The translations under genes were made by a program, and so were the position numbers. The notes under the pieces are model-generated. The model did not search any database, had not been told where the DNA came from, and saw nothing but the letters and a program-made list of their open reading frames with translations. From Chromatiales bacterium (GTDB lineage: Bacteria; Pseudomonadota; Gammaproteobacteria; UBA6429; Thiohalophilaceae), in NCBI GenBank assembly GCA_027070385.1, contig JALXDW010000084.1, positions 1 to 8,292 of the forward strand: DNA of 8,292 nucleotides. Direction: 5' to 3'. Positions 1 to 7,410 of the stretch are shown here, piece by piece. How positions within the stretch are numbered: position 1 is the first letter of the stretch; every line of letters starts with the position of its first letter.

Positions 1-18
1 ATTTTTCTGGTGCCCAGT

Positions 19-48
19 GTGAACAGGATAATTAATTTTAATGTTCAC
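19..48. repeat. Inverted repeat overlapping the end of the DsrC-like gene
   Basis: GTGAACA (19-25) and TGTTCAC (42-48) form a perfect 7-bp dyad around a 16-nt AT-rich spacer that contains the stop codon. A second small dyad, CTGG/CCAG, lies at 7-17. On the minus-strand transcript the two hairpins would close the operon, but the sequence after them is A-rich instead of U-rich. A factor-independent terminator is therefore not supported, although an mRNA-stabilising 3' end is possible. Confidence 0.3.
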
Positions 49-394
49 CTTTGGTTCGTAATAACCCTGCCAGGCGATTACCCTGTTTTTGCGGCCCACC
101 ACGCGGGAATATTTTATGCAGATAGCTGCTATTGCCTTTTTCCTTTCCCCACACATTTCTAAAGTGTTTTACCATTTTTCGGACTTCACACTGTACTCGG
201 TGCTCTTCGAAATAGTCACGTAAAAACATCACTACTTCCCAATGTTCGTCTGTTAAAGTTAAACCCTCAACCTCTGCCTGTGCCCGCACAAAGCCTTCAC
301 TCCATTCGTCAAGGTTGACAATATAACCTTCACTACAGGTTCTGATCTCCTTACCATCGACCAGTACTTTTCGGATTTGCATATTAGGATACAT
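38..394 (-). CDS. DsrC/TusE-family protein lacking both C-terminal redox cysteines (RspA-like)
   Basis: The 118-residue protein has the DsrC/TusE fold signature along its whole length: EGYIVNLDEW near residue 22, LTDEHWEVVMFLRDYF at 47-62, and a C-terminal KGNSSYLHKIFP...KQGNRLAGL block. Canonical DsrC ends KQxCKIAGLPKPxGC with two redox cysteines on a swinging arm, and TusE keeps the last one. Here the two positions are Asn106 and Glu117, and the only cysteines (20 and 69) lie elsewhere. It therefore cannot carry a persulfide or trisulfide on that arm. Cysteine-less family members have been grouped as RspA, with a proposed regulatory role. The start at 394 has a purine-rich GAGAG site about 8 nt upstream, whereas the internal Met5 has none. 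It is the last gene of the operon, 27 bp after the membrane-anchor gene. Family membership is clear. A sulfur-relay role is unlikely, and a regulatory or docking role with the nitrate/nitrite enzymes is inference. Confidence 0.9.
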   Translation of the reverse strand: MYPNMQIRKVLVDGKEIRTCSEGYIVNLDEWSEGFVRAQAEVEGLTLTDEHWEVVMFLRDYFEEHRVQCEVRKMVKHFRNVWGKEKGNSSYLHKIFPRGGPQKQGNRLAGLLRTKGEH

Positions 395-421
395 AAAAAA
401 CTCTCTTACTCTCTTTAAATA

Positions 422-2248
422 TTAATGATGTGGGGGTAATACACCCGTTTGTGGCATTTCGGCCAAACCGGTTTCACGTGCATGTTCTTCAAAACCCTTG
501 TTACGCCAGAAAAATGCACCTGGCATTGTTGTTGGAATAACCAGTACATAAAACAAAGCCCTTCCCAAAACCGCACTGAGTAATATCGACAAACTTAACA
601 GAATGCCAATCACCATCCCTCCTACACCTGACAAGCCATAAACCACTATCAATGCAACAGCAATAATATTCACCGCCAGTAAAATATTTCTGAGTCTGTA
701 ACTCTTACCATACGTTGTGGTTTGTTCGTAATGCGAAACAGCACCTTCACTGTGGCTATTTTTCATATTCCGTGCATGAAAAACCAGACCCATCGCTTCG
801 ATCAACAACCCCGTCAAAATTAATTTTGCACTCAGATCGATCGTCGCCGCTGTCATTGTTAAACCATGGGTAAGGCTGACTAGCAGTGCGATGAGTAAAC
901 CACCTAGCGAAAATGCACTACCAATAAAGCTACTACCGGTTTGCCAATGATTCCAGTAAGGACGTGCCGGTATCCGGTACAGTTTGTACATATAATAGAA
1001 TCCACCGACCCCACCAATGAGCGCAACAACAGCAGAAAGGTCGGCAATAGTTCCAGTAATCTCATTATTAAAATAAGCAAACAAGGCATAGCCTGCAATA
1101 CCCGTAAAAAATAATGAGACTCCAGCAATCTCCCGACTGACAGGCGACAGCCGCCAGTTATAAAAACCTCGGTAAAAACGATGTGGTCGCCCAAGGTGCA
1201 AGTTTAATTTCGCCATTCCAAAACTTAACAGAACCAATAAAGTGACCATCACGGGAAGATAGGCACTGGATACATTGGCAGCAAAATCAGCATAGCCGAT
1301 ATCATTACCAAAATATTGAGCAAACAAAACAATAAAGAAGGCACCAATAACGGCTTGCGTACTTAAAGTAAATGCAATATGTGCATTTTCATGAGAAGTC
1401 AGCAGTTTTTTCAGATTCCAGTCTTTTTTATCGGACTTGCGTTGCTCATCCAGCATCGGCTCATATTCACCGGTTGCATCATTACGGTGATATTTTAAAA
1501 CAGTCGCATCGGTACGTGACATATCTTGCGGTAAAGTTTTAGTCTGCTGAAAACGAATATTCGGGTTAGTGATTTCTGCTGTTGGAAAACCGGGAATAGA
1601 GGTTTTTAATTGGTCACGATTTTCAGGTGTGGTTTCTATCACACCAAAATCCAGTGCACCGGCCAGACAGGCGGAAGCACAGGCCGGTTTTAATCCTGCT
1701 TCAAGTCGATCCACGCACATATTACATTTATGCACATGCCCCTTTTTCATATCCAGCTGTGGTGCATTATAAGGACATACCCAGGTGCAATAACCACAAC
1801 CAAAGCAGATATCCGGATCCTGTAATACCGCACCGTACTCGGCATATTTAGTATAAGCACGCGTCGGGCAACCTTTTAAACAGACCGGGTTGTCACAGTG
1901 ATTACAGGCCATCGAAATATTCAATCGGGTATAGCTAGGGTACGTTCCTCCTTCCACATAACCAACAGCACGATAAGCAAGATACGGAGGCAAGTCATTT
2001 TTCTCACTACAAGCTGACTCACAGGCATGACAGGAAATACAGTTATCGGCATTAAAATAAAAACCGTGTTGTTTGTAGCGATCCGGGTTATCACTAATAC
2101 TAGTGTCATTATTGATATTCAGGCTCTGTCCGGTTAATTCACCATGCTCAATGGATAAATCTATTTTCTTGCCATATTGATTTTGCTGCGGTGCCTTTAC
2201 ATCAGGCAGATAAGCATATTCTGGTTCATCTTTTCGTACTTTAAACAT
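422..2248 (-). CDS. Fused polyferredoxin (DmsB-like) / DmsC-like membrane anchor, probable quinol-to-NasA electron transfer subunit
   Basis: This 608-residue protein joins two modules that are separate subunits in DMSO-reductase-type complexes. Residues about 60-200 form a DmsB-like electron-transfer domain with sixteen cysteines in four groups: C70/73/76/80, C115/118/123/127, C148/151/154/158 and C175/178/190/194, enough for four [4Fe-4S] clusters. Residues about 285-572 are a DmsC-type anchor with roughly eight hydrophobic segments (about 290-312, 329-347, 373-392, 402-424, 439-459, 472-490, 519-540, 543-571) and the family block LHLGRPHRFYRG at 350-361. There is no Tat or Sec signal, so the iron-sulfur domain should face the cytoplasm. 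The gene starts 17 bp after nasA with an AGGAAAG ribosome site. NasA-type enzymes need an electron donor and no NasC/NasB-type flavoprotein is seen here, so this subunit probably passes quinol electrons to NasA. Domain assignment is firm; partner and direction of electron flow are inferred. Confidence 0.9.
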   Translation of the reverse strand: MFKVRKDEPEYAYLPDVKAPQQNQYGKKIDLSIEHGELTGQSLNINNDTSISDNPDRYKQHGFYFNADNCISCHACESACSEKNDLPPYLAYRAVGYVEGGTYPSYTRLNISMACNHCDNPVCLKGCPTRAYTKYAEYGAVLQDPDICFGCGYCTWVCPYNAPQLDMKKGHVHKCNMCVDRLEAGLKPACASACLAGALDFGVIETTPENRDQLKTSIPGFPTAEITNPNIRFQQTKTLPQDMSRTDATVLKYHRNDATGEYEPMLDEQRKSDKKDWNLKKLLTSHENAHIAFTLSTQAVIGAFFIVLFAQYFGNDIGYADFAANVSSAYLPVMVTLLVLLSFGMAKLNLHLGRPHRFYRGFYNWRLSPVSREIAGVSLFFTGIAGYALFAYFNNEITGTIADLSAVVALIGGVGGFYYMYKLYRIPARPYWNHWQTGSSFIGSAFSLGGLLIALLVSLTHGLTMTAATIDLSAKLILTGLLIEAMGLVFHARNMKNSHSEGAVSHYEQTTTYGKSYRLRNILLAVNIIAVALIVVYGLSGVGGMVIGILLSLSILLSAVLGRALFYVLVIPTTMPGAFFWRNKGFEEHARETGLAEMPQTGVLPPHH

Positions 2249-2265
2249 CTTGTTTCTTTCCTGAA

Positions 2266-4446
2266 TTAAAAAGCACGTGCTTCTTTATTTCTAACGGCCG
2301 CAGCTTGTTGATCAACAACTGCTTCGATTTTTACCGCACATTGTTTAAATGCTGGCTGACGTGAATGTGGGTCCAGCAATCCCAACGTTAAACGGTTGGC
2401 ACATTCATGAAAATGGAATGGAATAAATACCATATTGGGCGGCACTCGTTGAGTCAGTTGCACCATGACCACACTATCACCACGACGCGATGTTAATCGC
2501 GCATAACCACCATGTGTTATACCCAGCTCTTTTGCAGAATCCGGATTCATTTCCATATAAGGTGTCGGGCTGAATTTATTGATGTTACCGACTTTGCCAG
2601 TTCGTGTTCGGGTATGAAAATGCTCAACCACCCTGCCACTGTTCATCCAGAATGGATATTCATCATCCGGCACTTCGTTATTATCAATAAAAGGCAATGC
2701 TAACAATTTTGCCTTACCGTCCGGGTGCTGAAATTGACCATCCGTATATAATCGAGGACTACCCGTTTCATCGCCTTCTGTGCATGGCCACTGTAAACCT
2801 TTTTGTGATTCGAGTTTTTCATAACTCATACCGGAATAATCGAGCATTCGACCTTTGGACAGTTGTCTCAATTCATCAAATACACCTTCAGCTGTTTCCG
2901 GGAATTTAATCTTCTCACCTTGTTCAAAGCGTTTGGCCATTTGATTAAAAATCCATAAATCCGGCTTGGAGTCACCGTGCGGTTTAATCACATTCCGAAT
3001 TAAATTGACTCTGCGTTCGGTATTGGTAAAACAGCCTTCTTTTTCTGCCCATACACCCGCTGGTAAATAAACGTTGGCATACTGGTTAGATTCACAATCC
3101 TGATAGGCGTCCTGTACAACCAAAAAATCCAGTTTCTCCAGAATTTTTCGGATACGTGCAGTGTTAGTCATGGATGTCATGGGATTGGTTGCAATTAACC
3201 ACATACCTTTAATCTGGCCAGTTTCTATGGCAGGAAAAATATCGGTCTGGAACAAGCCGCGCTTTTTAGGGAAGAATTCAGGATCGATTCCCCAAAATTT
3301 AGCAACCTCTTCCCTGTCCTGTTCTTTTTCCAAAGCACGGTAGCCTGGCAAACCGGAACAGGCTGACCATTCACGTGTTCCCATGGCATTGCACTGTCCG
3401 GTAATGGATAAACTGGTACCGCCCGGCTTACCAATATTACCGGTCATTAAGTTCAGGTTATTAATACCGCAAACACCATCGGAACCATGTGTACTCTGGT
3501 TAATACCCATCGTCCAGATAGACATCGCGCTGCCTGCTTTGGCATAAGTCCGAGCAACATGACGAATAGTATCTTCATCAATGCCACAAATTTTTGCCGC
3601 GCTAACCGGATCATAATGTTGAACCGTTTTAACAAATTCATCATAGCCCGTTGTATTCGAATCAATATAGGATTGGTCTTCCAGGCCTTCATCCAGAATC
3701 ACATATGCCAATGAATTTAAAAGGGCGAGATCCGTTCCCGGTGTCACAGGTAAATGAATATCCGCCATTTGGGCAAACATAGTCACGCGTGGATCAACCA
3801 CAATCACTGGGAATTTACGTTTTTCCAATGCCTGTTTTAAACGCCAGTAAATAATCGGGTGTTGTTCAGGCAAGTTCGAGCCAAATGCCATTAAGCAATC
3901 GGTATGTTCAAAGTCATCATAACAACCTGGTGGGCCATCAGAACCAAAAGAACGTTTGTAACCCGATACAGCGGACGACATACAAAGCGTGGTATTGCCA
4001 TCATAATTATTAGTACCTATTACACCACGCGCCAGCTTACCCAAGGTATAAAATTCTTCAGTCATGATCTGGCCGGTAGACACAATGGCAAAAGCATCAC
4101 GGCCATAAGTGGATTGAATACGTTTTATTTCATCAGCGACTTTATCCAGCGCAGTGTCCCAATCGGTTTGTTCAAAAGCATCGTAAAAATTTTTGCGCAT
4201 TAACGGCTTGTCACCACGACCGGGAATCTTAAACAGTTCATGCTCAAAAATGCCTTTTAAGCATAATTTGCCACGATTCACATCGGCACTGGCCGCGCCA
4301 CGTGTTGCAACAGCGGCACCGTTTTTATCCAGACCGACTTCAATAGAACAACCTGTAGAACAATAGCCACAAGTTGTGTATTTCCAATCGACAACACCTT
4401 TATCTGCAATTTTAATGGGCTTCTTTTGGTTACGACCAAAAAGCAT
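2266..4446 (-). CDS. nasA: Assimilatory nitrate reductase catalytic subunit (NasA/NarB type, molybdopterin)
   Basis: This 726-residue molybdenum bis-MGD oxidoreductase reduces nitrate to nitrite in the cytoplasm. The N-terminal [4Fe-4S] site is C26, C29, C33 and C62, with conserved Lys64 just after. The probable Mo ligand is Cys155 in the block NTTLCMSSAVSGYKRSFG, followed by DGPPGCYDD, which is typical of assimilatory and Nap nitrate reductases. The C-terminal molybdopterin-dinucleotide-binding domain begins around GRVVEHFHTRTRTGKVG and contains PFHFHE. There is no Tat signal peptide, against a periplasmic NapA. Length matches cyanobacterial NarB (about 730); the C-terminal BFD-like [2Fe-2S] extension found in many longer proteobacterial NasA proteins is absent. 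The start has GGAG 7 nt upstream. It follows nirD after 114 bp of structured sequence and precedes the ferredoxin/DmsC fusion by 17 bp. Another MGD-enzyme specificity such as formate dehydrogenase is much less likely given the Cys155 block and nirBD. Confidence 0.95.
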   Translation of the reverse strand: MLFGRNQKKPIKIADKGVVDWKYTTCGYCSTGCSIEVGLDKNGAAVATRGAASADVNRGKLCLKGIFEHELFKIPGRGDKPLMRKNFYDAFEQTDWDTALDKVADEIKRIQSTYGRDAFAIVSTGQIMTEEFYTLGKLARGVIGTNNYDGNTTLCMSSAVSGYKRSFGSDGPPGCYDDFEHTDCLMAFGSNLPEQHPIIYWRLKQALEKRKFPVIVVDPRVTMFAQMADIHLPVTPGTDLALLNSLAYVILDEGLEDQSYIDSNTTGYDEFVKTVQHYDPVSAAKICGIDEDTIRHVARTYAKAGSAMSIWTMGINQSTHGSDGVCGINNLNLMTGNIGKPGGTSLSITGQCNAMGTREWSACSGLPGYRALEKEQDREEVAKFWGIDPEFFPKKRGLFQTDIFPAIETGQIKGMWLIATNPMTSMTNTARIRKILEKLDFLVVQDAYQDCESNQYANVYLPAGVWAEKEGCFTNTERRVNLIRNVIKPHGDSKPDLWIFNQMAKRFEQGEKIKFPETAEGVFDELRQLSKGRMLDYSGMSYEKLESQKGLQWPCTEGDETGSPRLYTDGQFQHPDGKAKLLALPFIDNNEVPDDEYPFWMNSGRVVEHFHTRTRTGKVGNINKFSPTPYMEMNPDSAKELGITHGGYARLTSRRGDSVVMVQLTQRVPPNMVFIPFHFHECANRLTLGLLDPHSRQPAFKQCAVKIEAVVDQQAAAVRNKEARAF

Positions 4447-4560
4447 GTCTTCACTCCGATAGAAAAACTGAACCTAACTACCAGGACGCACGGAGTACCC
4501 GGTATCAACGTATTGATTTCCTCGTAACCTTCACGTTACATCCTGGTAATTAGAAGTTAT
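4447..4560 (-). ncRNA. Candidate structured cis-regulatory RNA between nirD and nasA
   Basis: On the minus strand, TCTAATTACCAGGATG (4554-4539) pairs with CGTCCTGGTAGTTAGG (4488-4473) in an uninterrupted 16-bp stem with three G-U wobbles. Inside it are GTAAC/GTTAC (4539-4535 with 4528-4524, six-base loop), ATCAA/TTGAT (4517-4513 with 4508-4504, loop TACG) and a weak CGG/CCG stem (4501-4499 with 4493-4491). Segment TACTCCG (4497-4491) is also complementary over 7 bp to CGGAGTG (4458-4452), which contains the nasA ribosome site. This layout fits a translation-controlling leader. No oligo-U tract directly follows the long stem, so it does not look like a simple terminator. I could not match it to a named riboswitch. 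A degenerate palindromic mobile repeat is the main alternative. The pairings are read directly; any regulatory role is inferred. Confidence 0.5.
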
Positions 4561-4896
4561 TTAATTATTTGGACAGCCATCATTTGGGGTCATGGATAAC
4601 ATAATTTTGTCACCATCCATTTTTATCGGATAAGTTGCAGCACAACCTTCATCAGGTGCAACCGCTTCACCGGAATCGAGGTTAATGTTCCAATTATGTA
4701 AAGGGCAGGCTACTTTTTTTCCATAAACAATCCCTTGAGACAACTGTCCTTTTTTATGTGGGCACTCATCTTTAATTGCAAATATTTCATCATCTGCGGT
4801 ACGAAAAACAGCAATATCACCCTTGTCGGTTCGCACAACACGTGCACCTAATTTAGGGATATCATTTAAACTTCCTACTTCAATCCAGTTACTCAT
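4561..4896 (-). CDS. nirD: Nitrite reductase small subunit, Rieske-type NirD
   Basis: This 111-residue cytoplasmic protein is the small subunit of NAD(P)H-dependent assimilatory nitrite reductase and partners NirB. It has a Rieske fold with the complete [2Fe-2S] ligand set: Cys45-x-His47 in DECPHKKGQLSQG and Cys64-x2-His67 in ACPLHNW. Length is normal for the family (about 105-120). E. coli NirD, as I recall it, has lost these ligands, so this one is closer to the NasE-like forms that should bind a cluster. The ATG lies 5 nt after the nirB stop codon, with a GAGGG-like ribosome site inside the end of nirB, which indicates translational coupling. A generic Rieske ferredoxin would look similar, but adjacency to nirB makes NirD the best call. 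Confidence 0.95.
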   Translation of the reverse strand: MSNWIEVGSLNDIPKLGARVVRTDKGDIAVFRTADDEIFAIKDECPHKKGQLSQGIVYGKKVACPLHNWNINLDSGEAVAPDEGCAATYPIKMDGDKIMLSMTPNDGCPNN

Positions 4897-4901
4897 TATT
4901 C

Positions 4902-7340
4902 TTACCCTCTGATTTCTTTTAATGGTGTAAACTCATGCTTTTCACCACCATCCACACGTTCTTTCCATGGATCATCCTGAGCCACCGACTGTGCCACATA
5001 AAAACGTTCTGCATACATTTTACGTTTATCTGCATCGTCAACAATTTCTTCTTTTATCCGGTGCAAACCAACCCGTTCAATCCATGGAGCTGTTCGTTCC
5101 AAATAATGTGCATCTTCACGATAAAACTGCATGTAAGCGGCAGCATATTCCAAAACTTCTTCTTCCGTTTTTACTGCACATAAGAAATCAGTTGCACGTA
5201 CTTTAATGCCACCATTACCGCCAACATGCAGTTCATAACCTGAATCCACACACACCACACCAAAGTCTTTGATCGTTGCTTCAGCACAATTACGCGGGCA
5301 ACCGGACGCTGCCATTTTAAATTTGTGTGGCATCCATGAGCCCCAACTGAGTTCTTCCAGTTTAATACCAATACCGGTTGAATCCTGGGTGCCAAAACGA
5401 CACCACTCTTTACCTACACAAGTTTTAACCGTTCGCAAAGCTTTACCATAAGCATGGCCGGATACCATGCCAGCATCATTAAACTCTTTCCACACTGCGG
5501 GTAATTCTTCTTTTTTAAGCCCATATAAACCAATTCGTTGACCACCGGTAACATGCACTGTCTCAACATTAAATTTCTCAGCCACATCAGCAACCGCACG
5601 TAATTCCTGAGGGGTGGTCATCCCCCCCCACATGCGCGGGATAACCGAGTAAGTACCATCATGCTGAATGTTGCCGTGCGCACGTTCGTTGATAAAGCGT
5701 GACTGACTGTCATCTTTATATTCTGTGGGCCACTGACATAACAGATAATAGTTCAGAGCCATACGACATTTAGGGCAACCATCGGGGGTGTCCCATCCCA
5801 GTGCTTCGCGCACCGCCGGCATTGTTTTGAGTTCCTGCTTTTTAATTTCTTCACGAACTGAATCATGTGAATGTTCTGTACATCCACACATGGGTTTTAA
5901 GTGTGGTGCAACAGAGTAGTCACCACCAACGGTATGAGCAATTAACGCTTCAACCAGTCCGGTACAGGAACCACATGATGCCGAGGCTTTGGTATGGGCA
6001 CGCACTTCATCCAGCGTAAATAATTTCTTGTCAACAATCGCATTAACAATGTCACCTTTGCAGACACCATTACAGCCACAAATTTCAGCTGTATCAGCCA
6101 TTGCAGCCACTCGATTATCATCACCATGACCAGAATCCCCCAGATGCGCCTGACCAAATAAAATGGTAGAGCGAAAATCACTGATATCCGTTTTGTCGCG
6201 CATTAAATCAAAGTACCAGGTACCATCAATGGTATCACCGTACATGACCGTACCTTGTACGATATTATCTTTTACCACCAACTTGCGATAGACACCGCGC
6301 GACTCATCTTTAAACACCAGATCTTCTGTTGTTTCATCACCAGTAAAATCACCCGCAGAGAATAAATCAATACCGGTTACTTTTAATTTTGTTGAGGTTA
6401 CTGTACCTTCATATAAACCAATACCGTGTTTGGCTAAATGATTGGCACAGACTTTTGCCATTTCAAATAATGGTGCAACCAAACCATAGGTTTTACCACG
6501 GTGCTGAACACATTCACCAACAGCATAAACAACCGGGTCAAATGTTTGCAAGGTATCATTAACTACTATACCGCGTTCACAATGTATCCCCACTTTCGCG
6601 GCTAATTCAAAGTTGGGGCGAATACCCACTGCCATCACAACAATATCGGCATCGACTTCGGTGCCATCTTTAAAACGCACTTTTTCTACTTTGCCGTCAC
6701 CCTCAATAGATTCAGTTTGCGCCCCCATTAAAAATTCAAGGCCGCGCTCTTCCAGGTTTGCCTGCAACATTTTTGCCGCAGGTTCATCCAACTGACGTTC
6801 CATTAAGGTATCCATAATATGAACCACTTTTACGTTCATACCCTGTTCCATCAATCCGTTTGCAGCCTCTAAACCCAGCAGGCCACCACCAATGACCACT
6901 GCATTTTTCTTGGTTTTAGCTGCTTCGAGCATACTGTCAACATCTGCAATATCACGAAAAGCAATCACGCCAGGCAGGTCGTGGCCAGGAAGGGGAATAA
7001 TAAAAGCGCTGGAACCGGTTGCGATCAACAAGCGATCATAAGGGACAGCTTTACCATCATCACCGGTGACTGTACGTTTTTTACGATCAATGTCGACCGC
7101 TTTGACACCTTTAAATAAGGTAATGTTATTGTCTTTATACCATTGCAGATCATTGAGCATGATTTCATCAATGGTTTTCTCACCGGCCAATACAGGTGAG
7201 AGCATAATACGATTATAGTTACCGTAAGGCTCTTCACCAAAAACGGAGATATCATAGGCATCGGGAGCTATCTTTAACAACTCCTCCACGGTACGCATAC
7301 CTGCCATACCATTACCGATTACAACCAGTTTTTCTTTCAT
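4902..7340 (-). CDS. nirB: NAD(P)H-dependent assimilatory nitrite reductase large subunit NirB
   Basis: This 812-residue enzyme reduces nitrite to ammonium in six electrons from NAD(P)H in the cytoplasm. Domains in order: FAD-binding Rossmann fold with GNGMAG at 9-14 and ATGS near 107; NAD(P)-binding fold with GGGLLG at 151-156; the FAD-site segment YAVGEC near 272; a BFD-like [2Fe-2S] domain with C421, C423, C456 and C459; a further cysteine-rich stretch (C485, C487, C522, C525); then the sulfite/nitrite reductase ferredoxin-like half domain; and the sirohaem/[4Fe-4S] ligands C641-x5-C647 and C681-x3-C685 (SGCPRNCAEA). Length is close to E. coli NirB (847). It is the first gene of the operon, behind a sigma-54 promoter. 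The start has GGAG 8 nt upstream. All expected cofactor ligands are present, so the enzyme looks intact. Confidence 0.97.
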   Translation of the reverse strand: MKEKLVVIGNGMAGMRTVEELLKIAPDAYDISVFGEEPYGNYNRIMLSPVLAGEKTIDEIMLNDLQWYKDNNITLFKGVKAVDIDRKKRTVTGDDGKAVPYDRLLIATGSSAFIIPLPGHDLPGVIAFRDIADVDSMLEAAKTKKNAVVIGGGLLGLEAANGLMEQGMNVKVVHIMDTLMERQLDEPAAKMLQANLEERGLEFLMGAQTESIEGDGKVEKVRFKDGTEVDADIVVMAVGIRPNFELAAKVGIHCERGIVVNDTLQTFDPVVYAVGECVQHRGKTYGLVAPLFEMAKVCANHLAKHGIGLYEGTVTSTKLKVTGIDLFSAGDFTGDETTEDLVFKDESRGVYRKLVVKDNIVQGTVMYGDTIDGTWYFDLMRDKTDISDFRSTILFGQAHLGDSGHGDDNRVAAMADTAEICGCNGVCKGDIVNAIVDKKLFTLDEVRAHTKASASCGSCTGLVEALIAHTVGGDYSVAPHLKPMCGCTEHSHDSVREEIKKQELKTMPAVREALGWDTPDGCPKCRMALNYYLLCQWPTEYKDDSQSRFINERAHGNIQHDGTYSVIPRMWGGMTTPQELRAVADVAEKFNVETVHVTGGQRIGLYGLKKEELPAVWKEFNDAGMVSGHAYGKALRTVKTCVGKEWCRFGTQDSTGIGIKLEELSWGSWMPHKFKMAASGCPRNCAEATIKDFGVVCVDSGYELHVGGNGGIKVRATDFLCAVKTEEEVLEYAAAYMQFYREDAHYLERTAPWIERVGLHRIKEEIVDDADKRKMYAERFYVAQSVAQDDPWKERVDGGEKHEFTPLKEIRG

Positions 7341-7352
7341 GCGACGAACTCC

Positions 7353-7388
7353 GTTAGTGTATGTTAGTGGTCTGCAACCTTGTTGCAG
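7353..7388 (-). promoter_or_regulatory. nirB 5' leader with a short hairpin and a direct repeat
   Basis: In the roughly 60-nt leader between the predicted nirB transcription start (about 7400) and the start codon, CTGCAAC (7388-7382) pairs perfectly with GTTGCAG (7378-7372) around a three-base AAG loop. Just downstream, CACTAAC occurs twice (7369-7363 and 7359-7353) at a period of 10 nt, ending immediately before the GGAG ribosome site. The hairpin could bring the ribosome site into reach, stabilise the mRNA or bind a regulator. It does not match the paired six-base-loop hairpins recognised by ANTAR antiterminators such as NasR or NasT. The structure is visible; its function is unknown. Confidence 0.4.
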
Positions 7389-7410
7389 TCAATTCAATGA
7401 ATATCAGTAT

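Noticed and set aside
904..1194. 96-codon open frame on the minus strand inside the ferredoxin/DmsC fusion gene
   Set aside because: It overlaps the well-supported 608-residue gene in another frame, shows no recognisable domain and has no ribosome site that stands out.
3904..4203. 99-codon plus-strand open frame antisense to nasA
   Set aside because: It lies entirely opposite conserved nasA coding sequence and has no family features, so it is a shadow frame.
4461..4488. Intrinsic terminator between nirD and nasA, because a T5 run occurs at 4467-4463
   Set aside because: The run starts about five bases after the end of the long stem, and no compact GC-rich hairpin directly abuts it. Attenuation cannot be ruled out but is not supported.
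4524..4539. ANTAR-type hairpin in the nirD-nasA gap
   Set aside because: The loop is six bases (GTGAAG) but has G at position 1 and A at position 4 rather than A and G, and the next hairpin has a four-base loop.
7372..7388. ANTAR (NasR/NasT) antitermination leader upstream of nirB
   Set aside because: The motif needs two adjacent hairpins with six-base loops carrying A at position 1 and G at position 4. Only one hairpin is seen, and its loop is three bases.
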